A stretch of 64,000 nucleotides of DNA. Origin: Allobosea sp. Tri-44 (GTDB taxonomy: Bacteria; Pseudomonadota; Alphaproteobacteria; Rhizobiales; Beijerinckiaceae). Position 1 is the first letter of the stretch. Each line of letters starts with the position of its first letter. The stretch spans positions 124,001 through 188,000 of the forward strand of contig NZ_NBDP01000007.1 in the NCBI RefSeq assembly GCF_004123845.1. Reading direction: 5' to 3'. Below the pieces are notes generated by a model. That model did no database searches. It was not told the DNA's origin and saw only the letters and a list, made by a program, of their open reading frames with translations. Of this stretch, positions 8,122 through 16,532 are shown one piece after another. Made by a program: the position numbers and the translations under genes.

Positions 8122-9657
8122 TCATGCGAACAGCCCGTGCAGATACCAGCGCGGCGCGGTCGTCTCGCGGCCATAGAGGCCCGCGCGGAAGAGCCAGAAA
8201 CGGCGCCCCTGCGCATCCTCGACGCGGTAATAGTCGCGCGTGTGTTCGCCGGGCCCGTCGCGCCACCAGTCCGGCGCGATCCGCTCCGGCCCCTCGGCCC
8301 GGGCGATCTCGTGCAGAACGCGCCGCCAGCGAAAGCGCAAGGGCGGGCCATCCGGCACCTCGGCCAGGGTCTCGACCGGCTGGGGCGGTTCGAAGAGCTG
8401 GAGCGGGCGGGCCGGCGGCTCGTCCGGCTGCGAAATGGGCCAGGGTGCCGCGTCCGCCTTGCCGGACGCGGCCGGAACCAGCGCAGCTTCGCGCTCGGGC
8501 TGATGGCTGTCCTGCGCAACGAAACGCAGCACGCGCTCGCGGCCGAAGCGGGCGACCAGCCGGTCGATCAGATCGGCGACCGCCTCCTCCTCGACGGCGC
8601 GCCCGTCGAGGCTCGCCTGCGGCGTCCCGAGCGGCTCGCAGACCAGCACCCCGAGTCTGATCGCGTCGAAGCCGAAGCCGGGATCGAGCGGATCGGCCAG
8701 ACTGTCGATGCGCTCGCGATAGAGCCGCAGGATCGCGGCCACGTCGCGCGAGGGCCGGCCGGTCTCCAGCGCCAGCCGGCGCACGGCACCATCGCTGCGA
8801 AAGAAGCTGATCTCGAAGGCCCGCCCGCCCTCGCCGCGCGCTTCGAGCAGGCGCCCGGCCTCGCCGAGCAGGCGGGCGACGATCTGCTCAAGCCCGTCGG
8901 TATCCTGCAGCGGATCGGGGAAATGCCGCTCGACCACGCAATCGGGCGGCGGCCGCAAGGGCGTGATCCGGGCATCCTCATGGCCGAGGATGCGGCGCAA
9001 ACGCGTGACGAGCGCCTCGCCGAAGCGGGCGGCGAGCGTGTGCGAGGGCCGGCCGGCGAGATCGCCCAGTGTCTTCAGCCCGGCGCGCGACAGGGCGATC
9101 ACCGTCTCCGGCGAAGCCTCCAATGCCGAGACCGGCAGCGGCAGCGTTCGTTGCTCATCCTCGCCGGGGAGCGAAATGGCGCAGCGGCCGAAGCGAGAGA
9201 GGGCGCGAGCCGCCTCCGGCGTGCCGGCGATACTGGCGAAGACGGTGAGGCCCAGCCAGTCCATGCTCTGGCCGACCCGCTGGCGCAGGGCCGCCTCGCC
9301 GCCGAAGAGATGGGCGCAGCCGGTGATGTCGAGCACGAGCCCGTGCGGCGGATCGAGCGCGACGAGCGGGGTGAAGCGGTCGCAGAGTGCCGCAAGCCAT
9401 TCGATCAGGCGCTGGTCGGTGGCCGGATCGGCCTCGACCACCGCCAGCTCCGGGATGCGGGCGCGGGCATCGGCCAAGGTCAAGCCGCGGGTCAGGCCGA
9501 GCCGAACGGCACGAATGTCGCAATCGGCGAGGCGCAGCGCGCCGCGATCCTTCTCGACCAGGACGAGCGGGCGCTCATCCGGCCCGGCGGAGCCCCGCCG
9601 GCGCAGGCGCTCGCTCGCCAGATAGGGAAACCAGAGGGCGAGATAGCGGCGCTGCAT
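8122..9657 (-). CDS. imuB: ImuB, inactive Y-family polymerase homologue of the SOS mutasome
   Basis: Protein of 511 residues that acts as the hub linking DnaE2, ImuA and the beta clamp during induced mutagenesis. The start MQRRYLALWFPYLASERL is characteristic. The Y-family palm, GLVLDITGCAHLFGGE near residue 115-130, is present but the acidic catalytic residues of true Y-family polymerases are absent, as is normal for ImuB. The ATG at 9657 was chosen for that conserved start, although the frame is open further upstream. Its start overlaps the end of imuA by 83 bases in another frame. Confidence 0.93.
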   Translation of the reverse strand: MQRRYLALWFPYLASERLRRRGSAGPDERPLVLVEKDRGALRLADCDIRAVRLGLTRGLTLADARARIPELAVVEADPATDQRLIEWLAALCDRFTPLVALDPPHGLVLDITGCAHLFGGEAALRQRVGQSMDWLGLTVFASIAGTPEAARALSRFGRCAISLPGEDEQRTLPLPVSALEASPETVIALSRAGLKTLGDLAGRPSHTLAARFGEALVTRLRRILGHEDARITPLRPPPDCVVERHFPDPLQDTDGLEQIVARLLGEAGRLLEARGEGGRAFEISFFRSDGAVRRLALETGRPSRDVAAILRLYRERIDSLADPLDPGFGFDAIRLGVLVCEPLGTPQASLDGRAVEEEAVADLIDRLVARFGRERVLRFVAQDSHQPEREAALVPAASGKADAAPWPISQPDEPPARPLQLFEPPQPVETLAEVPDGPPLRFRWRRVLHEIARAEGPERIAPDWWRDGPGEHTRDYYRVEDAQGRRFWLFRAGLYGRETTAPRWYLHGLFA

Positions 9658-10393
9658 CCCTTCTGCCTCCCTCGCTCCCGATCCTGTCCCGGAAACATCG
9701 TTCGTCACGGTTCCACTCCACACGCCACTCACGCTCACCAAGGCCGCCGCGATGGCGCAGCAGCCGTAATCCGAAGGCGGGATCGCCCGGCGCCTGCGCC
9801 TCCCGCGCCCGCGATGGCAGGGCCCGTACCTGCCAGCGCGTGCTGGCGGCGCTGGGCTCCGGCTCAGCCGCCACCCGCAGCAGCAGGGTCAGGACGCCGG
9901 AGGCCTCCGCCGCCAGCGCCAGGCGGCGGCTGGCGGTCAGGTCGAACTGGCGCGGCGCACCCCAGGGCTCGATCAGCGTCGCGCCCAGCGCGGCGCAGCG
10001 CGCCGCCTCTGCGCCTGCCCGCAGCGCCCCCTCGCCGTCCCTGACCCTGACCAGCAGGATCTGCGAGGGATCGAGCCCGAGCTCGGCCAGGCCCGGCGGG
10101 TGCAGGCGCCCGGCCTCGGCGTCGAGGAAATCCTGCCGGACCCAGAGCACGGGCCGCGATCCGGCGGCGCGCAGGGCCAGGGCCGCGGCGAACCCCGTGG
10201 CGGCGGGAAGGTCGGCTCCAGCCGAGGCGTAAACCTCATGCAAGGCAGCGCGCGCGATACCGCCACCCAGCGGCTCGTCCAGCGAGGATGTTCCGAAGGC
10301 AACTCGCTCTACCGGCGAAAGCTCGCGCGCCAGCCCCGCCAGAGCGAGGCTCTGCCGCAGGGCAGCCAGAGAACGGGTGGATGCATCGGCCAT
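9575..10393 (-). CDS. imuA: ImuA, RecA-like SOS mutasome protein
   Basis: RecA/SulA-like protein of 272 residues, first gene of the imuA-imuB-dnaE2 cassette. It contains SLDEPLGGGIARAALHEVYA near the N-terminus and the PVLWVRQDFLDAEAG strand typical of the family. The tail EWRVEWNRDERCF, ending in PLSRPLVSLS, also matches ImuA. It reads 83 bases into imuB, so the two are probably translationally coupled. A LexA box sits 11 bases before the ATG, giving direct DNA-damage control. Confidence 0.92.
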   Translation of the reverse strand: MADASTRSLAALRQSLALAGLARELSPVERVAFGTSSLDEPLGGGIARAALHEVYASAGADLPAATGFAAALALRAAGSRPVLWVRQDFLDAEAGRLHPPGLAELGLDPSQILLVRVRDGEGALRAGAEAARCAALGATLIEPWGAPRQFDLTASRRLALAAEASGVLTLLLRVAAEPEPSAASTRWQVRALPSRAREAQAPGDPAFGLRLLRHRGGLGEREWRVEWNRDERCFRDRIGSEGGRRDAAPLSRPLVSLSGERAPAPAGLRRAG

Positions 10394-10403
10394 CGGAATG
10401 TAT

Positions 10404-10418
10404 GTTCACTTTTTGTTC
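10404..10418 (-). promoter_or_regulatory. alphaproteobacterial LexA (SOS) box
   Basis: On the plus strand the site reads GTTC-ACTTTTT-GTTC, a perfect match to the alphaproteobacterial LexA motif GTTC-N7-GTTC (a direct repeat). It lies 11 bases upstream of the imuA start codon within an AT-rich stretch. The divergent DUF808 gene starts about 150 bases away and could share the region. Confidence 0.92.
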
Positions 10419-10567
10419 CAAACATAAAGCGACTCCAAACCGCTCCGGAGTCAAGCCCGCATCTGCTCCCGCTTGCCTGCGAGCGCCTCGCTGCTGTCAT
10501 ATCAGGGCAAACCGGATCGCTTATCAGCTGCGCGCCGCCCACCCCGCGGCCTCGCCTGGAGACCGCC

Positions 10568-11572
10568 ATGAGTTCGGGACTGTTCGCCCTTCTCGACGAC
10601 GTCGCAGCCCTGGCCAAGGTCGCCGCGGCCGCGCTCGACGATGCCGCTGCGCAAGCAACCAAAGCCGGCGCCAAGGCGGCCGGCATCGTCATCGACGATG
10701 CCGCGGTGACGCCGCGCTATGCCGTCGGCTTCGCGGCTGAGCGCGAATTGCCGATCATCGGCAAGATCGCGCTCGGCTCGCTGAAGAACAAGCTGCTCTT
10801 CCTCTTGCCGGCGGCGCTGGTGCTCAGCCTCGTCGCACCCTGGGCGATCACGCCGCTGCTGATGGCGGGCGGCGCCTATCTCTGCTTCGAGGGCTTCGAG
10901 AAGGTCTACGAACTCGTCGTGCCGCATGCGCATCATGACGAGATCACCGGCGAGGGCGGCACCGACATCCTCGACGCCAAGCAGCTCGAGGAGCAGAAGA
11001 TCGCCGGCGCGATCAAGACCGACTTCATCCTCTCGGCCGAAATCATGGCGATCACGCTCGCCGGCGTCACCGCCTCCTCCTTCTGGATGCAGGCTTTGGT
11101 GCTGGCCGTGGTCGGGCTCGGCATGACCGTGCTGGTCTACGGTGTCGTCGCCCTGATCGTGAAGGCCGACGATGCCGGCGTCGCGCTGGCACGCAGCGGC
11201 CTTCTGCCGATCCGGCTCATCGGCCGCGGCCTCGTCACCGGCATGCCGCCCTTCCTCAAGGTGCTGAGCGCGGTCGGCACGGCGGCGATGCTCTGGGTCG
11301 GCGGCGGCATCATCATCCACGGCCTCGCCGGCTACGGGCTCGCCGGGATCGAACATGTCATCCACGATACCGCCGTCGCGGTCGGACGCGCCTGGCCGGC
11401 GCTTACGGGCGTGCTCGAATGGCTGACGACCGCAGCCGCCTCCGCAGTGTTCGGGCTCATCGTCGGCGGGCTTTGCCTTGTCGGCATGCACTTCATCGTC
11501 GAGCCCATACTGAAGGCCCGGCGCGGCAGCGGCGGGAAGCCGGCAGCCCTGCCGGAAAAGCAGACCCACTAG
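10568..11572 (+). CDS. DUF808 family inner-membrane protein (YedI-like)
   Basis: Integral membrane protein of 334 residues from the DUF808 family, function unknown. The family start SSGLFALLDDVAALAKVAA is intact. It is followed by the conserved TPRYAVGFAAERELPIIGKIALGSLKNK block and several hydrophobic spans (roughly residues 75-100, 160-195, 230-260, 290-315). A hydrophilic His/Asp/Glu stretch (VVPHAHHDEITGEGG) sits near residue 120. The ATG at 10568 was taken because homologues begin there; the open frame extends back through the imuA promoter. Divergent from the SOS cassette, but no functional link is shown. Confidence 0.85.
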   Translation: MSSGLFALLDDVAALAKVAAAALDDAAAQATKAGAKAAGIVIDDAAVTPRYAVGFAAERELPIIGKIALGSLKNKLLFLLPAALVLSLVAPWAITPLLMAGGAYLCFEGFEKVYELVVPHAHHDEITGEGGTDILDAKQLEEQKIAGAIKTDFILSAEIMAITLAGVTASSFWMQALVLAVVGLGMTVLVYGVVALIVKADDAGVALARSGLLPIRLIGRGLVTGMPPFLKVLSAVGTAAMLWVGGGIIIHGLAGYGLAGIEHVIHDTAVAVGRAWPALTGVLEWLTTAAASAVFGLIVGGLCLVGMHFIVEPILKARRGSGGKPAALPEKQTH

Positions 11573-11648
11573 GCAGCAACGGAACACATAGCGGCCTGAA
11601 ATCTGCTAGAGCCGGCAACCGGCCCGGCTCGCGGGCCGCGGTGCCCTC

Positions 11649-12587
11649 ATGCTGCAATTCCTCGCCACCAGCACGCCCTTCTTCGCGGTGATCGCGCTCG
11701 GCGCCTTCACCGCCTGGCGCGGGCTGTTCAGCGCCGATGCGGTCAGGGTGTTCAACACCTTCGCCTTCATGGTGGCGACGCCGGCGATGGTGCTGCGGGT
11801 GATGTCGCGCCAGCCGATCGCGGAATTGTGGAACGGCGTCTTCTTCGCCGCGCTGGCGCTGATCGGGGTCGCGGTGCTCGCCCTCGCCATCGTGCTGCAG
11901 CGCCGCCTGCTCGGCCTGCCCTTCCCCAACGCCGTGTCGCGGGGCCAAGCGCTGGTCGGCGGCAATTTCGCCTTTCTAGGCATCCCGCTGATGCTCGCCT
12001 TCCTCGGCGACAGTGCGGCGGCGCCGATCGCGATCGGCCTGATCTGCGATACGGCCCTGATCGTGCCGCTCTCGATCGGCCTGATCGAGGCCGGGCGCGG
12101 CCAGGGCTCGCCGCTTTCAATCGCGCTCAGGCTCGTCCGCGGCACGATCGTCAACCCGTTCATGCTCTCGATCCTGGCCGGGATCGCCCTGTCGCTGAGC
12201 GGGCTTGCCCTGCCGGAGCCGGTCGACCGTTTCCTGCTCTTCCTCGGCGCGTCGGCGGCCCCGGTCGGCGTCTTCGCGCTCGGCATCGCCGCCTTCCAGT
12301 GGAGCCGCGAGGGCAAGCTGCCTTTGCGCGGCGTGCTGCCACTGGTCGTCGGAAAGCTCGTCCTGCATCCCTTGCTGACCTGGGTGGTGCTGGCGCTGGT
12401 CCTGAAGCTCGATCCGTTCTGGGTCCAGGCCGGCGTGCTCTATGCGGCACTGCCAATCGCAGCCAATGTCTTCGTCATCTCCGAACGCTTCAACACCGGC
12501 AGCCGCCCGATCGCGGCTGCGATCGTGATTTCTACCGCCGCCGCAGCCCTCACCTTCCCGCTAGCGATCTGGCTGATCTCGCCCTGA
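11649..12587 (+). CDS. AEC family permease (auxin efflux carrier-like)
   Basis: Membrane transporter of 312 residues with about ten hydrophobic helices. Features include the N-terminal FFAVIALGAFTAWRGLFSADAVRVFNTFAF block and the helix-breaking VGGNFAFLGIPLMLAFLGD near residue 105. The C-terminal half repeats the five-helix unit, ending AANVFVISERFNTGSRPIAAAIVIST, as in the AEC family. Family members carry small organic acids or act in efflux; the substrate here is unknown. It is followed 42 bases later by the ene-reductase gene. Confidence 0.85.
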   Translation: MLQFLATSTPFFAVIALGAFTAWRGLFSADAVRVFNTFAFMVATPAMVLRVMSRQPIAELWNGVFFAALALIGVAVLALAIVLQRRLLGLPFPNAVSRGQALVGGNFAFLGIPLMLAFLGDSAAAPIAIGLICDTALIVPLSIGLIEAGRGQGSPLSIALRLVRGTIVNPFMLSILAGIALSLSGLALPEPVDRFLLFLGASAAPVGVFALGIAAFQWSREGKLPLRGVLPLVVGKLVLHPLLTWVVLALVLKLDPFWVQAGVLYAALPIAANVFVISERFNTGSRPIAAAIVISTAAAALTFPLAIWLISP

Positions 12588-12629
12588 CCCGCCGTCGACA
12601 CGCCCGAAACTGCCCGTCAGGAAACTTTC

Positions 12630-13727
12630 ATGCCGAGCCAGCTCTTCCAGCCCTTCGATCTGGGCGGCCTTCATCTGGCAAACCGGATCGTGATCGCGCC
12701 GATGTGCCAGTATTCGGCTGAAGAAGGTTCGGCCACCGACTGGCACCTGATCCATCTCGGAAACCTCGCTCTGTCGGGCGCCGGGCTCCTGATCATCGAG
12801 GCGACGGCGGTCGAGCCGGAGGGACGGATCAGCCCTGACGATCTTGGCCTGTGGAGCGACGCGAACGAGGCAGCGCTGGCACGCGTGATTGAGGCGGTCC
12901 GGCGCCATTCCGACATGCCGATCGGCATCCAGCTCGGCCATGCCGGCCGCAAGGCCTCGGTCCATTCCCCCTGGACCGGCGGCGGGCAGCGCCCGCTCGA
13001 CGATCGTGGCTGGCAAACGCTCGCCCCCTCGGCCCTGCCGATGCAGGCCAAGGACCGGCCGCCGCTGCCACTCGACGCGGCCGGTTTGAAGCGAATCCGC
13101 GAGGCCTTCGTCGCGACGGCGCGCCGGGCGGTTAGGCTCGGCCTGCAGGCGATCGAGCTCCATTGCGCCCATGGCTACCTGCTGCACCAGTTCCTGTCGC
13201 CGCTGGCGAACCAGCGCGACGATGCCTATGGTGGCTCGCTGGAGAACCGGATGCGCTTCCCGCTCGAGGTTTTCGACGCCGTGCGTGAAGCGGTTCCGGC
13301 GACGATCCCGGTCGGCGTGCGCGTCTCCGGGACCGACTGGGTCGAGGGCGGCTGGGACATCGCGCAGACCATCTCCTTCTGTGAGGCGCTGAAGGCGCGC
13401 GGCGTCAGCTTCGTCCATGTCTCCAGCGGCGGGGTCTCGGCCGCGCAGCAGATCGCGCTTTCACCCGGCTACCAGGTGCCGCTGGCCCGGGCAGTGAAGG
13501 CGGCGACCGGCCTGCCGACCATCGCCGTCGGCCTGATCATCGACTACGAGCATGCCGAGGCGGTCGTCGCCGGCGGCGATGCCGACATGGTCGCGCTGGC
13601 GCGCGGCATCCTCTACGAGCCGCGCTGGCCCTGGCATGCCGCCGCCCATCTCGGTGCCAGCGTCAAGGCACCGAAGCAGTATCTGCGCTCGCAGCCGAGC
13701 CGCTATCGCAACCTGTTTGAAAGCTGA
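12630..13727 (+). CDS. NADH:flavin oxidoreductase, old yellow enzyme family (YqjM/NamA-like)
   Basis: FMN-dependent ene-reductase of 365 residues that reduces activated C=C bonds with NAD(P)H. It has the YqjM-type N-terminus (LANRIVIAPMCQYSAEEG), with the cysteine that tunes the flavin. IQLGHAGRKAS and the substrate-binding ELHCAHGYLLHQFLSPLANQRDDAYGG blocks follow, as does the FMN phosphate-binding region near the C-terminus (GDADMVALARGILYEP). Length is usual for the class. It may be co-transcribed with the AEC transporter. The physiological substrate is not evident. Confidence 0.92.
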   Translation: MPSQLFQPFDLGGLHLANRIVIAPMCQYSAEEGSATDWHLIHLGNLALSGAGLLIIEATAVEPEGRISPDDLGLWSDANEAALARVIEAVRRHSDMPIGIQLGHAGRKASVHSPWTGGGQRPLDDRGWQTLAPSALPMQAKDRPPLPLDAAGLKRIREAFVATARRAVRLGLQAIELHCAHGYLLHQFLSPLANQRDDAYGGSLENRMRFPLEVFDAVREAVPATIPVGVRVSGTDWVEGGWDIAQTISFCEALKARGVSFVHVSSGGVSAAQQIALSPGYQVPLARAVKAATGLPTIAVGLIIDYEHAEAVVAGGDADMVALARGILYEPRWPWHAAAHLGASVKAPKQYLRSQPSRYRNLFES

Positions 13728-13740
13728 GAGCTAGGCGATC

Positions 13741-14049
13741 TCAATCGCCCGGCTGCGCCCCGTCATAGCCGCCGATGATGACGAGATCGACCGCGCCGAC
13801 CTTGGCGAGGTGCTGCACCGCCGCCTGGTATTCCGGCGATTCGTAGCAGGCCCGCGCCGTCGCCTCGTCCTTGAACTCGATGACGACGTTGTGCTTGCGG
13901 CCCTCGCCGCGGGCGAGCTTGTACTCGCCGCCGCGGACAAGGAACTTGCCGCCGTATTTGGCGAAGGCGATGGCGTTGAGCGAGCGGTAGGTCGCGTATT
14001 CCGACTCGTTCTGCACATCAAGGCGGGCGATCCAGTAGCCTTTCGCCAT
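13741..14049 (-). CDS. DUF1330 family protein (second of a tandem pair)
   Basis: Dimeric alpha/beta-barrel protein of 102 residues, family DUF1330, function unknown. It shows the family blocks KGYWIARLDVQNESEYATY, KFLVRGGEY and NVVIEFKDEATARACYESPEYQAA. I chose the ATG at 14049 because it puts the KGYW strand at the N-terminus; the frame stays open upstream through the sister gene. It lies two bases after the stop of its paralogue at 14052-14339, so the pair is probably one operon from a duplication. Confidence 0.88.
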   Translation of the reverse strand: MAKGYWIARLDVQNESEYATYRSLNAIAFAKYGGKFLVRGGEYKLARGEGRKHNVVIEFKDEATARACYESPEYQAAVQHLAKVGAVDLVIIGGYDGAQPGD

Positions 14050-14051
14050 GG

Positions 14052-14339
14052 TCACACGCCCTCGACCGCAACGAGATCGATCTCGCCGGCGCCCTCGCGC
14101 AGCTTGCGCGCCTCGGCATATTCGGCCGAGAGCAGATAGGCCTTCGCCGTAGCAAAGTCGGGGAATTCGAGGATGACGTTGCGGGCCCGGCCTTCGCCCT
14201 CGCCGACCGTCATCTGGCCGCCGCGCACCAAAGGCGTGCCGCCATATTGCCTGATCGCCTCGGAAGCCTTCGCGGCATAGGCCGCCCATTGCGTCGCATT
14301 GGTCACCTTGGCGCGACCGATCACATATCCCTTGGGCAT
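14052..14339 (-). CDS. DUF1330 family protein (first of a tandem pair)
   Basis: Protein of 95 residues in the same DUF1330 family as its downstream neighbour. The order of blocks is identical: KGYVIGRAKVTNATQWAAY, TPLVRGGQMTVGEGEGRARNVILEF and FATAKAYLLSAEYAEA. The two paralogues have diverged considerably, so the duplication is not recent. The ATG at 14339 aligns with the start of the paralogue. It follows pyrF by about 34 bases in the same direction. Function unknown. Confidence 0.87.
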   Translation of the reverse strand: MPKGYVIGRAKVTNATQWAAYAAKASEAIRQYGGTPLVRGGQMTVGEGEGRARNVILEFPDFATAKAYLLSAEYAEARKLREGAGEIDLVAVEGV

Positions 14340-14373
14340 TGCCGTATCCGTATCCGGTGAAAGGAGCGGCAGA

Positions 14374-15081
14374 CTAAGCGGCGCCCGCAATCTCGTCCAT
14401 GACCGCAGCCGCCGCTGCACGCGGGTCAGCCGCGCGAATGATGGGACGCCCGACGACGAGATGATCGGCGCCGGCGCGGATCGCCTCGGCCGGGGTCAAG
14501 GTGCGCTTCTGGTCGCCGACGGCGCTGCCGGCCGGGCGAATGCCCGGCGTGACGATCACCATGTCGGGGCCAATGACGCCGCGCACGATCTCGGTCTCGG
14601 CGGCGGAGCAGACGATGCCGTCAACGCCGGCGGTGCGCGCCTGCTGGGCCCGCATGCGCACGAGATCGCGCACCGCGAGCCCATAGCCGGCATCCTTCAA
14701 GTCGCCATCGTCATAGGAAGTCAGGGCAGTGACGGCGAGCAGCTTCAGCGCCGCTTCGCCGCGCCCCTCGACCGCGCCGCGCATGGTCTGCGGATAGGCG
14801 TGCACGGTGAGGAAGGTGACGCCGAGTTTGGTCAGCGATTCCACACCCTCGGTGACGGTGTTGCCGATGTCGTGCAGCTTGAGGTCGAGAAAGACCTTCT
14901 TGCCTTCGATCACCAACTGACGGGCGAGGTCGAGCCCGCCGGCGAAAGCGAGCCGGTAGCCGATCTTGTAGAAGCTCGCCCCGTCACCCAGCGTGGACAC
15001 GATGCGGTAGGCGTCCCAGACAGTCGGCACATCGAGCGCGACGATCATGCGGTCCCGGAGATCGTTGATCTTCTGCGTCAT
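14374..15081 (-). CDS. pyrF: orotidine 5'-phosphate decarboxylase
   Basis: Last enzyme of de novo UMP synthesis, converting OMP to UMP; 235 residues. [16 protein letters not shown] is the first strand. The catalytic [13 protein letters not shown] (Lys-Asp set) lies near residue 65, and [10 protein letters not shown] with the phosphate-binding [10 protein letters not shown] near the C-terminus complete the TIM-barrel signature. The ATG at 15081 gives the usual length. It heads a run with the DUF1330 pair downstream. Confidence 0.96.
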   Translation of the reverse strand: MTQKINDLRDRMIVALDVPTVWDAYRIVSTLGDGASFYKIGYRLAFAGGLDLARQLVIEGKKVFLDLKLHDIGNTVTEGVESLTKLGVTFLTVHAYPQTMRGAVEGRGEAALKLLAVTALTSYDDGDLKDAGYGLAVRDLVRMRAQQARTAGVDGIVCSAAETEIVRGVIGPDMVIVTPGIRPAGSAVGDQKRTLTPAEAIRAGADHLVVGRPIIRAADPRAAAAAVMDEIAGAA

Positions 15082-15179
15082 CGTCCTGCCCTCCTCGCTG
15101 CCCGGCGGGGATGGCGCACGATTCGAGAGGTGATGCAAGGATTTCCGTTGCAGGAGCAGGCTTTGCGACGCCTGCGAGC

Positions 15180-15827
15180 TTACTCGCGGCCGCCCGTCAG
15201 CGCCTGCGCGAAGACCTGGGTCCAGACGTCCGGCGGCTGGGCGCCGGAGACCGCGAGCTTGCCGTCAACGATGAAGAAGGGCACGCCGGTGACGCCGACC
15301 TTCTGGGCGTGCGCCTCGAGCCCGATCACGGTCTCGCGCAGCTCGTCATTAGACAACTCGTCGCGCGCCGCCTGCTCGTCGAAGCCTTGCTCGCCGGCGA
15401 TCGCGACCAGCGTCTCGATATCGCCGATATCGCGCCCGTCCTGCCAATAGGCCTTGAACAGCGCCGCGGTCATCTCGCTGCCGCGCTGCACGGTCGCGGC
15501 GGCGGCGACGAGCATATGCGCCATGCGGGTGTTGACGCTCTTCGTCACCTTCGCCCAATTGAAGGTGACGCCGCTCTCCAGCGCCGCCTCGGACAGGCGC
15601 AGTTCGATCTCGCGGCGCTTGCCGGGGCCGAACTTGGCGTCGAGATAGGCCGTGCGGTCCATGCCTTCCGCCGGCATCTCCGGGTTGAGCTCATAGGGCA
15701 GCCAGGTGATGGCGACGCGCTCGGTGAGGTTGTGGTTGGCGAGCGCCGTCTCGAGCCGGGTCTTGCCGATGAAGCACCAGGGGCAGGCGATGTCGGAGAC
15801 GATCGCGAGCGGCAGCTTATCTTGCAT
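15180..15827 (-). CDS. DsbA family oxidoreductase (FrnE-like)
   Basis: Cytoplasmic thioredoxin-fold oxidoreductase of 215 residues with no signal peptide. The active site CPWC sits in [16 protein letters not shown] near residue 16. The helical insertion domain and the cis-proline loop [13 protein letters not shown] are those of the FrnE/2-hydroxychromene isomerase-like branch. TAAGGAGACC lies just before the ATG at 15827, which settles the start. It is 11 bases after the VapC toxin gene's end region on the opposite reading order, but with separate function. Confidence 0.88.
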   Translation of the reverse strand: MQDKLPLAIVSDIACPWCFIGKTRLETALANHNLTERVAITWLPYELNPEMPAEGMDRTAYLDAKFGPGKRREIELRLSEAALESGVTFNWAKVTKSVNTRMAHMLVAAAATVQRGSEMTAALFKAYWQDGRDIGDIETLVAIAGEQGFDEQAARDELSNDELRETVIGLEAHAQKVGVTGVPFFIVDGKLAVSGAQPPDVWTQVFAQALTGGRE

Positions 15828-15837
15828 GGTGGTCTCC

Positions 15838-16224
15838 TTAGACCTTGCGGACTGCACGGCCATAGCCGGCCAGCGTCGCATCGGCGGTTAGCAATATCAT
15901 GCCCTCGACCATTGCCTGGGCAATCAACAGACGATCGAATGGGTCCTTATGGTGCGCCGGCAGCGCTTCGAGCGCGATCGCATGCTCACCGGTAACCGAT
16001 ACCTCGCGATAGCCGCTGCCCAGAAGGCCACGGCGCAGCGAACTCAGATCGACCGAGAAATCGCTTCGTCCAAGCGCATTCTTGATCGCGATTTCCCACA
16101 GCCCGACGACACTGTAAGCGATCTCGTTATTGGGAGCGGCGATAAGCTCCATCGCTTCTTTGGATAGCATGTGCGACTTGCCGGCCGTCCAGAGCAGGAG
16201 ATGCGTATCCAGCAAGAGCTTCAC
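15838..16224 (-). CDS. VapC-like PIN-domain ribonuclease toxin
   Basis: PIN-domain protein of 128 residues, the toxin of a type II toxin-antitoxin pair that cleaves RNA when free of its antitoxin. The conserved acidic residues are visible: Asp in KLLLDTHLLLWT, Glu in VGLWEIAIKNALGR, and Asp in HHKDPFDRLLIAQA with a further Asp in LLTADATLAGY. Length fits the family. It overlaps the antitoxin stop by four bases (ATGA). Confidence 0.92.
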   Translation of the reverse strand: MKLLLDTHLLLWTAGKSHMLSKEAMELIAAPNNEIAYSVVGLWEIAIKNALGRSDFSVDLSSLRRGLLGSGYREVSVTGEHAIALEALPAHHKDPFDRLLIAQAMVEGMILLTADATLAGYGRAVRKV

Positions 16225-16466
16225 GAACGACCTTCGAACATGTCGATGATGACGTCGGCGCCCATCGTATCGAAATCGTCAGGGACCTGGATTTCCCCAT
16301 CCATGAAGCCGATCCGCTTCGCGACCCGGCGCTCGGCTTCATCGAGCGGCACGAGCTTGACCATCGGCTTGCCAGCCTTGGCGATGACGACGCTCTCCCC
16401 CTTCGACACCTGCTCGACCAGGCGCGAGAGATTGGTCTTGGCCTCGTGAATGTTCACCGTCTTCAT
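16221..16466 (-). CDS. Phd/YefM family antitoxin
   Basis: Antitoxin of 81 residues. The N-terminus MKTVNIHEAKTNLSRLVEQV and the KGESVVIAKAGKPMVKLVPL strands form the Phd DNA-binding fold. The acidic C-terminal tail (EIQVPDDFDTMGADVIID) is suited to wrapping the toxin. First gene of the pair, with direct repeats just upstream that could be its operator, in keeping with the usual autoregulation. Confidence 0.92.
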   Translation of the reverse strand: MKTVNIHEAKTNLSRLVEQVSKGESVVIAKAGKPMVKLVPLDEAERRVAKRIGFMDGEIQVPDDFDTMGADVIIDMFEGRS

Positions 16467-16476
16467 ATCGGCTCCC

Positions 16477-16500
16477 GAACTTAGTCCATCGGACTTAGTC
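16477..16500 (-). promoter_or_regulatory. probable Phd operator (two direct repeats)
   Basis: On the plus strand GAACTTAGTC and GGACTTAGTC are separated by CATC, giving two near-identical ten-base half sites at a 14-base spacing. They lie 11 bases before the antitoxin start codon. Part of the site (AGTCC-ATC-GGACT) is also an inverted repeat. Autorepression is inferred from family behaviour. Confidence 0.6.
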
Positions 16501-16532
16501 TACTGCTTTCGCCCTTGAAATGAAATCGCGAC

